A stretch of DNA of 64,000 bases from Acidobacteriota bacterium (GTDB taxonomy: Bacteria > Acidobacteriota > Blastocatellia > Pyrinomonadales > Pyrinomonadaceae). The notes beneath the pieces are model-generated. The model ran no database searches. It was not told the origin of the DNA and was given only the letters and a program-made list of their open reading frames with translations. Where the stretch lies: the NCBI GenBank assembly GCA_025463135.1, contig JAOAPY010000055.1, positions 1-64,000 on the forward strand. Direction: 5' to 3'. The translations under genes were made by a program, and so were the position numbers. Below, piece after piece: positions 18,901-26,494 of the stretch. The number at the start of each line of letters is the position of its first letter. Positions within the stretch are counted from its first letter, which is position 1.

Positions 18901-19581
18901 ATCGGCATTCCGGTCGGGCGACCGCAAACCGTGACCGTGGATCTCACCGGAAAGTTTCTCAGCGCCAGTCGTGAAGTGCGCATAGTCACTAATATGCGGA
19001 TCCTGTGGGATCAGATTTTGGTTGACACCTCAGATGGGCAGGCTCCAGTGCGGATGACGCGGCTGGATCCGGTGGGCGCCCAGCTTCATTGGCGCGGCTT
19101 CTCCGAGGAAATTACACCTGATGGCCGAGAACCATTTGGTTACGACTATGATCACGTCGCCTTTACTTCTCCCTGGAAAGTAATGCCGGGAAGATATACG
19201 CGCGAGGGTGATGTACGCGAGTTACTTCTCAAGTCAGACGATATGTTCGTAGTATCGCGCCCGGGCGATGAGATAAGCCTGTCGTTTAGCGCCGGCAAAT
19301 TGTCACCGTTGCCGCGCGGTTGGGCTCGCACGTTCCTGCTCTATGCCGACGGCTTCAGCAAAGAGATGGACATTAACTCTGCCAGTCCGGATCAGGTGAT
19401 GCCATTGCCCTTTCATGGCATGACGAAATATCCCTATGCGCATCCCGAAGCGTATCCAATGACGGCAGCGCGACGGGCATATCTCGATAAATACAACACG
19501 CGACGCGTAACTGCAGAATTGCCCTCGATCGATGCTCTGCTGAATTCATCTAGTGGTCCAGTTCCGCCAGGCGGCAAATGA
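15979..19581 (+). CDS. Giant TPR - FG-GAP - ASPIC/UnbV protein
   Basis: This roughly 1200-residue exported protein has an N-terminal hydrophobic segment (residues about 4-25), TPR repeats (about 45-205), and a VCBS/FG-GAP propeller (about 275-650; e.g. DMDGDGNLDLFWS, DFDNDGKTDLFVI, DLDHDGDLDIFIAG). An ASPIC/UnbV domain follows (about 655-740, ILFGLGQRSTADAVRVIWP). The last 440 residues begin SCPYLYAWNGERFEFITD and match the style of the C-terminus of the lipoprotein at 8651. An in-frame TTG at 15967 would add four residues; the ATG at 15979 starts a better signal. It follows the ABC importer by about 140 bases on the same strand. Its 3' end overlaps the convergent gene by 32 bases. Function unknown. 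Confidence 0.85.
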   Translation: MKIFQRYIFVILLAGLTVSVLFLSKASPAGRPAQVASAATAREDAYRANNIGVALLEQFKYKEAVDAFKRALQLYPKLNLAHINLGIALFNVPDLPAAQRESQNAATLEPQAPQPYYILGLIAKLQSKPEEAMAAFQRVLKIAPDDVGTNINVGQLFAQQRKYPEAIAAFKIALAAEPYNATALYNLGQALLRAGQRAEGQKVTEHFQQLRERGSATSVGQNYLEQGRYAEAIPSTGVEPELVDRTTPTVTFADATAALMPGSASVVRGPAAVTPTSSIFGRQFNLSNWNDTSRRELVTALGGSVTLFDMDGDGNLDLFWSTTTEQHLYKNAGSKFVDVTAQSGALAAKFNGTPIGSVAGDFDNDGKTDLFVIRDGSLSLYHNDGGGKFSDVTSAAGIPAYPFLPSSVAFVDLDHDGDLDIFIAGLADLSQAPKGTTSIIFPDDFAGAPNLLLRNDGNGKFTDITAAAKLNFVGHVVSVIPTDFNNRRDMDLLVVSYGKAPELFSNQRDGTFRNVSKDVGLDIEGHWSCAAAGDVNKDGYTDFLLGRADGPALLAISDGRERFKTTPLPAGSEAARSAQFLDYDNDGLLDCFIVTDKGVRVWRNVGDGWTDTSEPAVARDFASAASVAGRLFTAGDIDNDGDTDILFLSGGGVRLGRNDGGNRHHSLRIKLTGKVSNRSSIGTKIEARSGSLIQKLETSSASPAAAPVDILFGLGQRSTADAVRVIWPAGIVQAETQIAGAGPSTASFMTLNITELDRKPSSCPYLYAWNGERFEFITDFMGGGEMGYLEEPGRHNTPDPTEYVRIRADQLKEHNGRYELRVTNELEEALFADRFQLIAVDHPDAFAVYPNEGMTDPPRPFKLFMTHGARAPLSAVDDHGNDVLSRITSMDRQYPDDFLRDRIRGYAAEHSLTMKLANDENRAQGQRMVLLLTGWTDYAWSSDNVAAAQSGKTMTLPSLQVKDANGSWRTVIEDIGIPVGRPQTVTVDLTGKFLSASREVRIVTNMRILWDQILVDTSDGQAPVRMTRLDPVGAQLHWRGFSEEITPDGREPFGYDYDHVAFTSPWKVMPGRYTREGDVRELLLKSDDMFVVSRPGDEISLSFSAGKLSPLPRGWARTFLLYADGFSKEMDINSASPDQVMPLPFHGMTKYPYAHPEAYPMTAARRAYLDKYNTRRVTAELPSIDALLNSSSGPVPPGGK

Positions 19582-20764
19582 ATCCCCATCCGCCGCCGAG
19601 TTCGCTGACCGCCAGCATCAGTTCGTTGCTGCCCTTCTTCAACTGCAGGTAGACGGTGTCGTTTTCCGGATTGACGATGCCGAGGAAGCCAGGGTCGCGG
19701 AAATTCTGAGCGCTGCGGCCGCGGAAGAGAATCTTGCCATTGAGGAACACGCTGACATCATCGCTGTAGCCCAGGTAGAGCTTTTTCACCTGGTCGCGGT
19801 CGGACTCGATGCTGGTCCGTGCATACACGACCTTGGTTCCCGGTTGCGGTTCGAGACGCTTGGAAAAGTCGTTTGCGAATGAGACCCGCAGATGCGGGGC
19901 CTCGCGGTAGCGATAGACGACGACAAAGCCCGGCGGTTCCGCCTCCACATCCTGCCAGCTCATGGCAGCGTTCTCCTGGGGCGTGAGCGATAATTCGAGA
20001 TTACGCGCGAGCGCATCGTACGAAGGCGACAAGCTCCACTTTGTCAGAGTGCCCGGCGGCATCGGCGGCAAGTGCCGCTCCCACGGCGCATCGGGTGTAG
20101 TCCGTATTTCGAAATTCGAGAAATAGGTGGCGCCGGTCAGCACATGCAGGGCCACCTGCCCTTTCTGAACGCCGCTTTTCAGATCGTTCGTCACGAGCAC
20201 GGGCTTTGCCATGTCCTTGACGTACAACTTTGCTTGCGCGCCCACCACCTCGAGACGCAAATGGAACCAGAGATCTTTCGGGATATCGACAGCGCCGGTG
20301 AAGCCTGGTCCATTGTAGATTTGCCAGTTGGCGCCGGTATTAAGAACAGGCGTGTACTGCAGGGCGTCCGGATATCCGGACTTGTGCTGGCGAAGATAAA
20401 CCCACTCGGCGTTGGCGCCGTCGTTGGCAATCCGAAACTGAAAACCGAAAAACCCGCGACTGGCGGGAGTTGCCACATCCACATCGATAACGCCGTCGCG
20501 AAGTTCAAAGTCCTTCAAAATCGCGGCCCCACCATCGACGAAAAGGCTCTTGCGACCCTGGTATTCAGTGGCTTTGGCTTGTCCTTCCAACTGCCAGCGC
20601 GCGGAGTCCGAAGGAATGGAGAGAGTCTGCGGCGCTTGGGGCGTCTGGTAATTGGCCGCGGAGGTAATCGGCTCAATCGAAAAAGCGAGACCTGTCCGCG
20701 ACGCCGTAAAACACGCTGCGACCAGAACGAACCCCAGAAGACAATGCAATTTTCTTCGCGTCAT
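19550..20764 (-). CDS. Exported LamG/DUF1080-like concanavalin-fold protein
   Basis: This 404-residue protein starts at an ATG (20764) giving a clear signal peptide (LLGFVLVAACFTASRTGLA). A longer frame upstream lacks protein-like composition, so I shortened it. The central part (about residues 60-230) reads like a concanavalin-A/LamG-type sandwich: GVIDVDVATP, FFGFQFRIAND, WVYLRQHKSG, WFHLRLEVVGAQAKLYVKD. This arrangement occurs in 3-keto-disaccharide-hydrolase-like (DUF1080) and sugar-binding proteins. The C-terminal half (about 290-400) contains VSVFLNGKILFRGRS and ELMLAVSELGGGWGF, as in carbohydrate-binding jelly rolls. It follows the alginate-lyase-family gene and overlaps the convergent TPR-CRTAC1 gene at the 3' ends. 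Confidence 0.6.
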   Translation of the reverse strand: MTRRKLHCLLGFVLVAACFTASRTGLAFSIEPITSAANYQTPQAPQTLSIPSDSARWQLEGQAKATEYQGRKSLFVDGGAAILKDFELRDGVIDVDVATPASRGFFGFQFRIANDGANAEWVYLRQHKSGYPDALQYTPVLNTGANWQIYNGPGFTGAVDIPKDLWFHLRLEVVGAQAKLYVKDMAKPVLVTNDLKSGVQKGQVALHVLTGATYFSNFEIRTTPDAPWERHLPPMPPGTLTKWSLSPSYDALARNLELSLTPQENAAMSWQDVEAEPPGFVVVYRYREAPHLRVSFANDFSKRLEPQPGTKVVYARTSIESDRDQVKKLYLGYSDDVSVFLNGKILFRGRSAQNFRDPGFLGIVNPENDTVYLQLKKGSNELMLAVSELGGGWGFICRLAELDH

Positions 20765-20856
20765 TATTTTGAGAATCAGATCATACTGCCGAATGAAACG
20801 CGAGACTCGCGGTAAGGGACAAACCGGCTCAGGACGAGGACGAAGGGGCCGCGCGC

Positions 20857-22107
20857 TTATTGGCGCGCTTGTCTTGTTGTGAAATCGGCACGAAGCAACC
20901 GACCGCGGTCTGCCGAGTCCAGATCCGGGAGCTTTGTCATCATGGCTTGATACTGTTTGTCGCGATACACAGCAGCGGCGCGCCGCATCAACGGGAACAA
21001 AGTCTCTGGTTTCACTGCACCGATTTCCGGGTATTGCCACTTCTGCTCTCCAAGTGCAACCGGCGTAAGAAAGTCGAGCGCCTTGCGAATGCTGCGTCCA
21101 TCGGACGTTTGAAAATTCCAAAGATCGACTCCAGCGCTATCACCGAGCGAAGCCAACAACATCAAGCCCTCGAGATTCATGTTGCTATAGCTCCACGCTT
21201 TGGTGCGCGCCAGTTCCAGTGGTTGACGACCATCAGGCTCGACCTGCGACGCAATACGTTTTCCTCTGGCGTCCTCGAGAACTCGCGTTGCCAGATCTTT
21301 CTTGCCAACGAACAACGCAAAGGAAGCGACCTGAAGATCGTAATAGCTTCCATGATTATTTTTCCGCGCTGCTTCGTCACGACCGTTCTGACTATCGAGC
21401 ATCCACTGAAGAAATTTTCCGAACCAGTCCTGCAACCCGCGTCGATCGTTTTCAGTTAAAGCCTTTGATCCCGCCAGCAACCCGATCGCGTCAATCACGT
21501 TGGGCAATCCACGGGTTTCAATCAAGCCAATGCCGCGGCCAGTGTTCACTCCCGGAATAAACTGCGCGTACTGCAGATTTGGATTCATCCTCGTCGCTGG
21601 ATCGAGAAAGAATGCGCGCAGTAAGGAGACTGCTTTGGCAGCGTACGCTTCGTCGCCTTTGAAATAGTAAGCAAGGGCGAGTGTTTCTACCGACGATTCC
21701 AACTGATCGAGGCTGTGGTGATCTGTGATTTGGTTGATCTCCGGATTGCGTTCGCCGTCACGCGATATGTAAGGCAAGCCATTGGGTGATTTCGGGTTGG
21801 GCCAGAAATAAGGCGCCTGGCTCATGTAATCGTGTTTGTCTCCGCTCGGCGGTATTGCTCCTTTGGTGATGACCGAAAACGGGGCTGACGACATCGCTTT
21901 CTGGGCGTCGCGCTCAAGCCTGGCCCAGGCCGGAGATGCATTCTTGTCGCCGTCATGAATCCGCTGTCGCGTTATCTGCAACCGCCTTGCATCAAGCAAA
22001 AACACTCGCGGCGAGGTTCCTACCCCTGCTTTTTGCTCCTCACTGTTTGCTGCCGACGCGATCGCAAGTAGCAAGATGGCTACTAATGACTTCGATTTAT
22101 TTTTCAT
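20857..22107 (-). CDS. Alginate lyase-family polysaccharide lyase
   Basis: This 416-residue secreted protein has a signal peptide (LVAILLLAIASAANS) and an alpha/alpha-barrel alginate_lyase domain over most of its length. The motifs SGDKHDYMSQAPYFWPNP (about residues 90-107) and RKNNHGSYYDLQ (about 255-266) match this superfamily, where the Asn-Asn-His block and nearby Tyr/Arg residues lie in the active site. Members cleave uronic-acid polysaccharides such as alginate or glucuronan by beta-elimination. The precise substrate is not readable here. It lies 16 bases after the GH3 gene and before the LamG-like gene, forming a small glycan-degradation operon. Confidence 0.82.
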   Translation of the reverse strand: MKNKSKSLVAILLLAIASAANSEEQKAGVGTSPRVFLLDARRLQITRQRIHDGDKNASPAWARLERDAQKAMSSAPFSVITKGAIPPSGDKHDYMSQAPYFWPNPKSPNGLPYISRDGERNPEINQITDHHSLDQLESSVETLALAYYFKGDEAYAAKAVSLLRAFFLDPATRMNPNLQYAQFIPGVNTGRGIGLIETRGLPNVIDAIGLLAGSKALTENDRRGLQDWFGKFLQWMLDSQNGRDEAARKNNHGSYYDLQVASFALFVGKKDLATRVLEDARGKRIASQVEPDGRQPLELARTKAWSYSNMNLEGLMLLASLGDSAGVDLWNFQTSDGRSIRKALDFLTPVALGEQKWQYPEIGAVKPETLFPLMRRAAAVYRDKQYQAMMTKLPDLDSADRGRLLRADFTTRQARQ

Positions 22108-22123
22108 AAATAATATTGTGAAC

Positions 22124-24664
22124 TCACCTGCTGGTTCCCATTAAAGACCGCGGCAGCGTGAGCTTGCCACGCAATTCAATCTGCTCGGACGAGCGGCCTA
22201 CGAGTACATTGAAGTCGCCGGCCTCCGCGCGCCATTGTTTTACGTTGACGTCATAATAGGACAGGGCGCGGCTGTCGAGCATGACCGATACCTTCTTTGT
22301 CTCGCCTGGACGAAGACTCACTTTCAAGAATCCTTTCAACTCCTTCGCCGGCCGCGGGACTTTTTTTTGCGTGTCGCCGACATACACCTGGGCCACGTCG
22401 GCACCCTCGCGTGCCCCTGTGTTCTTAACATCGAACGAAACTTCATAGCGCGAACCTGATTCGCCATTCGATACTGGTTTGATGGACAAGTTGCTGTACT
22501 TGAAAGTTGTATAGGACAGTCCAAAACCGAAGGGGAACAGTGGCTTCGCATTGTTGTGCTCGTAACCACGATAGCCAACGAATACTCCTTCTTTATAGAC
22601 GACGCGCTTCGTGCCCGCCTCAGGATAGTAGCTGTCATGGACCGGGTTATCTTCCCAGCGGCGCTCGAAGGTTACCGGCAGCCTACCGGAGGGATTCACA
22701 TCACCAAACAGAATCTCGGCCAGCGCCGTGCCTCCTTCCTGTCCGGGATACCATGCCTGGACCAGCGACGGAACGCGCTCAAGCCAGGCGTTCATATCCA
22801 CACTGCCGCCCGCAGTCATGACGACGATCGTGTTCTTGTTGGCCGCGGCCATTTCCTTGATTAACTCATCTTGTCCAAGCGGCAGCCGAAAAGTTCTGTC
22901 GGCGCTTTCAGCTTCAGACTCGGCGTCGAAACCCGCGGCCACTACTACCACATCCGCGCTCGCGGCAAGCTTTCTGGCGTTGGCGCTAACAAATTGTCCA
23001 GCGCGGACAATTCCCATCCTGAGGCGCGCCGCCCGTCTAAACGCCCGTCCGTGTTGCTCCAGAACAATCTTGTGGGCCCCGGGTTCGAGACGAAGCGTGC
23101 GAAAGTCAGCGAGCGCGGTAAGGGTGGTCCAATTGTCCAGGACGAGTTTGTCATCAACATAAAGACGATAAGAGCCGCCGACCTCTCTCGTCGTTTGCAC
23201 GAAGATGTCGTAGGAACCGGCATCTTGCGTAGTGTAATAACCGGTCCAACGCGACGAAAGGGTCCCTTCCGGAAACAACAAGCGCGCGGCGGTACCGAAG
23301 TCAACATGCTCTTCGGTGCGCGTTATCAACGGAGTCCCTTTCAGATCTATGCTGTCAAAGTACTCCGCTCTCAGTCCGGGTTTCCCATCACTCTGCGATG
23401 TAGTGAAATTGGTCGCGTTGGCCAAATCGCTGTACGGCAGCACGCCGCGATCGTAATAAACCTGAAATGCGGCGCCCGGATAATTACTCAAGCCCTCCAG
23501 ATAACTGATGGCCGCGAATGGCTGCACTTCGGCGCTGCCGCCGCCGACAGGCACCGCCGGAAAAGCATCTGGGCCAATAATCAGGATGGATTTGATTTTG
23601 TTCTTACTCAGCGGTAACAGACCGCTGTCGTTCTTCAGCAGCGTGATGCCCTCACGCGCGGCGTTGAGCGCCACCTGGCGGCCTTGCGGGTTATAGCGCG
23701 AAATAGACAGCCCGGTCTGATCACGATCGAGCCAGCCAAAACGCGCGGCCGTTCTCAGGATGCGGCGCACCTTGTCGTCAATAGTGGCGACGGAAACTTT
23801 GCCCTGTTCAATCGCGGGCTTGAGGGTCTGCGCGTTCATATGTAAGCCCGAAGGCATTTCGAGATCCTGACCTGCGTTTGCGGCCTCGACCCCGTCATAG
23901 GTTCCGGACCAGTCGGACATGATCAGGCCGTCGAAGCCCCATTCCTTCTTTACCACATCAGTGAGCAGATACTTGTTCTGCGACATGTGCAGTCCGTTGG
24001 TCAGGTTGTACGAGTCCATGATGGCCCCGACGTGGGCCTCCTTCACGGCCGCCTCGAAGACGGGCAGGTAGATCTCGCGCATGGTCCGCTCGTCAATGAT
24101 CGAGTCCGTATTGTGGCGATCGAACTCAGAGTTGTTACCCAGGAAATGTTTGATCGTCGCACTCACGCCCTGGCTCTGTACGCCATTGATGTAACCGACT
24201 GCAATGCGCGAGGCGAGGAAAGGGTCTTCGCCGAAGTACTCAAAATTTCGTCCATTCATTGGAGCACGATTGATGTTGACCCCGGGCGCCAGCAGGAAGT
24301 GCACGCCTTTGGCGCGAGAGTCACGTCCGAGTTCGCTCCCGACAAGTTGCGCCAGCGCCGGATTCCACGTAGCGGCCAACGTTACGCCTCCGGCAAACGC
24401 CGTCGCTGGTCCAAAGTTGCGGACGCCCACTGGTCCATCGGCCATCTTCAGTCGCGGCAGGTTAAGCCGCGGAACATCGCGAATGAAAAAGCCGTCAACA
24501 CCTCCGAGCAGAGCAAGCTTTTCTTCGAGCGTCATCTGGGTAAGTAAGGACTCGATCCTGTGCTCCAGCTCCGCGGAAGACTTGAGGGCAGACGTGGGAA
24601 CCTGAGCTGATGCAGAAAATACGGTGCAGAAAATCAAGGCGGTCATTAGACAAAGTCTTCGCAT
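22124..24664 (-). CDS. GH3 family beta-glycosidase with PA14 insertion
   Basis: This is an 846-residue secreted glycoside hydrolase of family 3. After a signal peptide (ALIFCTVFSASA), the N-terminal TIM barrel (about 35-330) carries KHFLGNNSEFDRH and the nucleophile motif LIMSDWSGTYDGVEAA, where the Asp of SDW is the expected catalytic nucleophile. The second alpha/beta domain is interrupted by a PA14 sugar-binding insert (about 410-560, GLRAEYFDSIDLKG to RLYVDDKLVLDNW). A fibronectin-III-like domain closes the protein (about 740-840). I chose the ATG at 24664, which has AAAGGAAAA upstream; a start at 24685 is possible. It likely removes terminal beta-linked sugars released by the neighbouring lyase. 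Confidence 0.92.
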   Translation of the reverse strand: MRRLCLMTALIFCTVFSASAQVPTSALKSSAELEHRIESLLTQMTLEEKLALLGGVDGFFIRDVPRLNLPRLKMADGPVGVRNFGPATAFAGGVTLAATWNPALAQLVGSELGRDSRAKGVHFLLAPGVNINRAPMNGRNFEYFGEDPFLASRIAVGYINGVQSQGVSATIKHFLGNNSEFDRHNTDSIIDERTMREIYLPVFEAAVKEAHVGAIMDSYNLTNGLHMSQNKYLLTDVVKKEWGFDGLIMSDWSGTYDGVEAANAGQDLEMPSGLHMNAQTLKPAIEQGKVSVATIDDKVRRILRTAARFGWLDRDQTGLSISRYNPQGRQVALNAAREGITLLKNDSGLLPLSKNKIKSILIIGPDAFPAVPVGGGSAEVQPFAAISYLEGLSNYPGAAFQVYYDRGVLPYSDLANATNFTTSQSDGKPGLRAEYFDSIDLKGTPLITRTEEHVDFGTAARLLFPEGTLSSRWTGYYTTQDAGSYDIFVQTTREVGGSYRLYVDDKLVLDNWTTLTALADFRTLRLEPGAHKIVLEQHGRAFRRAARLRMGIVRAGQFVSANARKLAASADVVVVAAGFDAESEAESADRTFRLPLGQDELIKEMAAANKNTIVVMTAGGSVDMNAWLERVPSLVQAWYPGQEGGTALAEILFGDVNPSGRLPVTFERRWEDNPVHDSYYPEAGTKRVVYKEGVFVGYRGYEHNNAKPLFPFGFGLSYTTFKYSNLSIKPVSNGESGSRYEVSFDVKNTGAREGADVAQVYVGDTQKKVPRPAKELKGFLKVSLRPGETKKVSVMLDSRALSYYDVNVKQWRAEAGDFNVLVGRSSEQIELRGKLTLPRSLMGTSR

Positions 24665-24675
24665 AGAATTTTCCT

Positions 24676-24843
24676 TTATAGGCACAACTTAACGACCGGT
24701 ATCCCGCAAAGATATTGATTGCCCTCGTTCCAGGTTTGAGACTCCCGCCGCACTGACATTGCCAGCTGGAGAAACAGCATGATCAAAAGACCCGCGACTC
24801 CAACGACAATGATTGCACCGCGTCCAGGCTCCGTTTTGATCAT
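24676..24843 (-). pseudogene. N-terminal remnant of a GT39/ArnT-like glycosyltransferase
   Basis: The minus strand encodes 55 residues with one membrane segment (AIIVVGVAGLLIMLFLQLAM) followed by RRESQTWNEGNQ. In GT39/dolichyl-phosphate-mannose-type transferases the first helix is followed by a very similar RQESxTxDEGxHLYAGY block and then NPEHPPLVKL. Here the reading jumps to YLCGIPVVKLCL and stops. So only the start of such a gene remains, apparently with an internal deletion. A good ribosome site (AGGAGAGG, about 6 bases upstream) is preserved. The remnant ends a few bases before the GH3 start, so the short peptide could now serve as its leader. The identification rests on one motif. Confidence 0.42.
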
Positions 24844-24942
24844 CAAGGCCTCTCCTAATAACTCTGACTACCTCGATGGCTAACGAACTGCGCACAAATC
24901 GATGCGAAGGCATCATGTTCACGCACGAACTTGGGTACGCTC

Positions 24943-26343
24943 TTAGCGCCACCACGAGAACGCCGTCACGTAACATCCAACCGCCGTCATCGTGATCCCG
25001 GCGACGGCGGTCAACGCTAACAGCCACTTGCTCATTCGATAGACGGCCGGCAACTGCTTCCACTCCACCCAAATCATCGCCAGACACCACAACCCGCATC
25101 CCAGGACCCCGGCGAAAGGCGCGACAATGCCGGCAAGGACGACCGTCTTAAAGCCCGTCCAAAGGAGCAGCAGCGCGCCCACCGCGGTATAAAGAATGAC
25201 TTGCAAGCGCAGTCTATCAAAATCCCAACTGCGTTTGGGCCAGATGGCGATCGCCAGTTCGTATGTAGTGCGCGCGTACACTGGTAACATGCCGTAGATC
25301 GCGCCGAAGATGGCAAAAAACACGCCCGCTTTATAGACACTGATCAACTGCGGGTGGATGAGACCAAGGAACTTGGATTGCTGACTGTAAAGGTCGGCAT
25401 CGGTCGGCACCAGCCTTAAAGGATGAAGCACCGCCGCGCCAAGGATCATGAAACATATCGTTATCAGTAAAACACTGCCGAATGAAATCGTCGCATCGAG
25501 GGCCGGTGCTCGCAGCCAACTTAGGCCGCGCGCGACCACGCCTGGTTCGTGACTGAGTTTCCTCGGGCCCTCGCTCGCTTGCCCCGCTGCCCCCCAGTTT
25601 TTCTCGCGAAGGAACCCGACATATCCGAGGTAATCCTGCACGCCGCCGCCCACTGCTCCCATCAGCACGGCCATCTCAAAAAAAACCGTGCGTCCCATAA
25701 AGTCAGGGTATTTCGCAGTTACCCACGGCTCATAAGCCGGAAGATGCGGCACCAGCATGCCCCAAAGCGCGGCGGCCCAGTCAGGTTTAACGACCAGGAT
25801 TGCGAGCAGGATGAGGCCCATTTTCAGAACCAGAATCAAAGTCGAAACGCGCTCCACGAGGTTGTAAGTCTGAATCAGACTCAACGTTGTCGCCGTCAGA
25901 ATGATTGCGGTGCCCCACAGTGGCCGTCCCCAACTCGACTCTGCCCCAATACCCGTAATCCAAATGCAGAGGCTGGCGAGAGCATCCGACAACGCGGCCA
26001 TCCACATGGGGAATGCGATGATCGAGACGATGCCGAGCAGCTTGGCCACCCACGCACGGGGTCCCGGAATACGCGACCAGGCGCGCAACGGATGCTCGCC
26101 TGTGAGCACGATATATCTGGCGCCGGCGTAAACTTGCGCGGCCTTGAAAACGACCGCGGCCAGAGGCACCCAGAGCATTGCGTAGCCGAACACAGCGCCG
26201 ACGCGCGGCGCAAAGATGGTCTCGCCCGTGCCCACCGTCACGGAGGCGATGATTGCTCCAGGTCCAAAGACACGCAAGAGTCTCGTCCAACTACCTGACA
26301 GATCAGGGCTGAGCGGAGGGTACTTTATGGTCTCTTGTGGCAA
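24943..26343 (-). CDS. Nramp-related divalent metal transporter-like membrane protein
   Basis: This 466-residue protein has about eleven or twelve membrane helices in the Nramp fold order. The first helix region reads GPGAIIASVTVGTGETIFAP. In classical MntH/Nramp proteins the equivalent unwound helix carries the metal-binding DPGN motif, which is absent here (GTGE instead). It therefore belongs with the Nramp-related transporters lacking the canonical manganese/iron site, and the substrate is open. The start appears to be TTG at 26343, as no ATG occurs near the N-terminus. It is on the same strand as the downstream glycan genes, but 99 bases and a remnant lie between. Confidence 0.72.
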   Translation of the reverse strand: MPQETIKYPPLSPDLSGSWTRLLRVFGPGAIIASVTVGTGETIFAPRVGAVFGYAMLWVPLAAVVFKAAQVYAGARYIVLTGEHPLRAWSRIPGPRAWVAKLLGIVSIIAFPMWMAALSDALASLCIWITGIGAESSWGRPLWGTAIILTATTLSLIQTYNLVERVSTLILVLKMGLILLAILVVKPDWAAALWGMLVPHLPAYEPWVTAKYPDFMGRTVFFEMAVLMGAVGGGVQDYLGYVGFLREKNWGAAGQASEGPRKLSHEPGVVARGLSWLRAPALDATISFGSVLLITICFMILGAAVLHPLRLVPTDADLYSQQSKFLGLIHPQLISVYKAGVFFAIFGAIYGMLPVYARTTYELAIAIWPKRSWDFDRLRLQVILYTAVGALLLLWTGFKTVVLAGIVAPFAGVLGCGLWCLAMIWVEWKQLPAVYRMSKWLLALTAVAGITMTAVGCYVTAFSWWR

Positions 26344-26405
26344 TGTTTTCAGTCTTGGGGCTGGTGGTCGAAGTCCGCGGTAGTGCCCGATTTGGACAGG
26401 CGTTC

Positions 26406-26464
26406 AGAGTACCGACTCAGTCGGGTTTTTCTCCCAGCAAAGCCCGCCGGGAAGGCGGTACTCT
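26406..26464. repeat. Short inverted-repeat element (AGAGTACCG ... CGGTACTCT)
   Basis: A 9-bp perfect inverted repeat (26406-26414 and 26456-26464) encloses a GC-rich interior with CCCGCCGGGAAGGCGG. It lies in the 151-base gap between the starts or ends of the Nramp-like and oxidoreductase genes. It has the look of a small palindromic intergenic element rather than a terminator, since no T-run follows on either strand. Confidence 0.45.
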
Positions 26465-26494
26465 AAACAACTGTCAATTGAGGGCACGGCGCCA

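Noticed and set aside
20765-21121. N-terminal extension of the LamG-like protein
   Set aside because: It overlaps the alginate-lyase-family gene on the same strand and reads as disordered, Arg/Cys-rich text before a perfect signal peptide.
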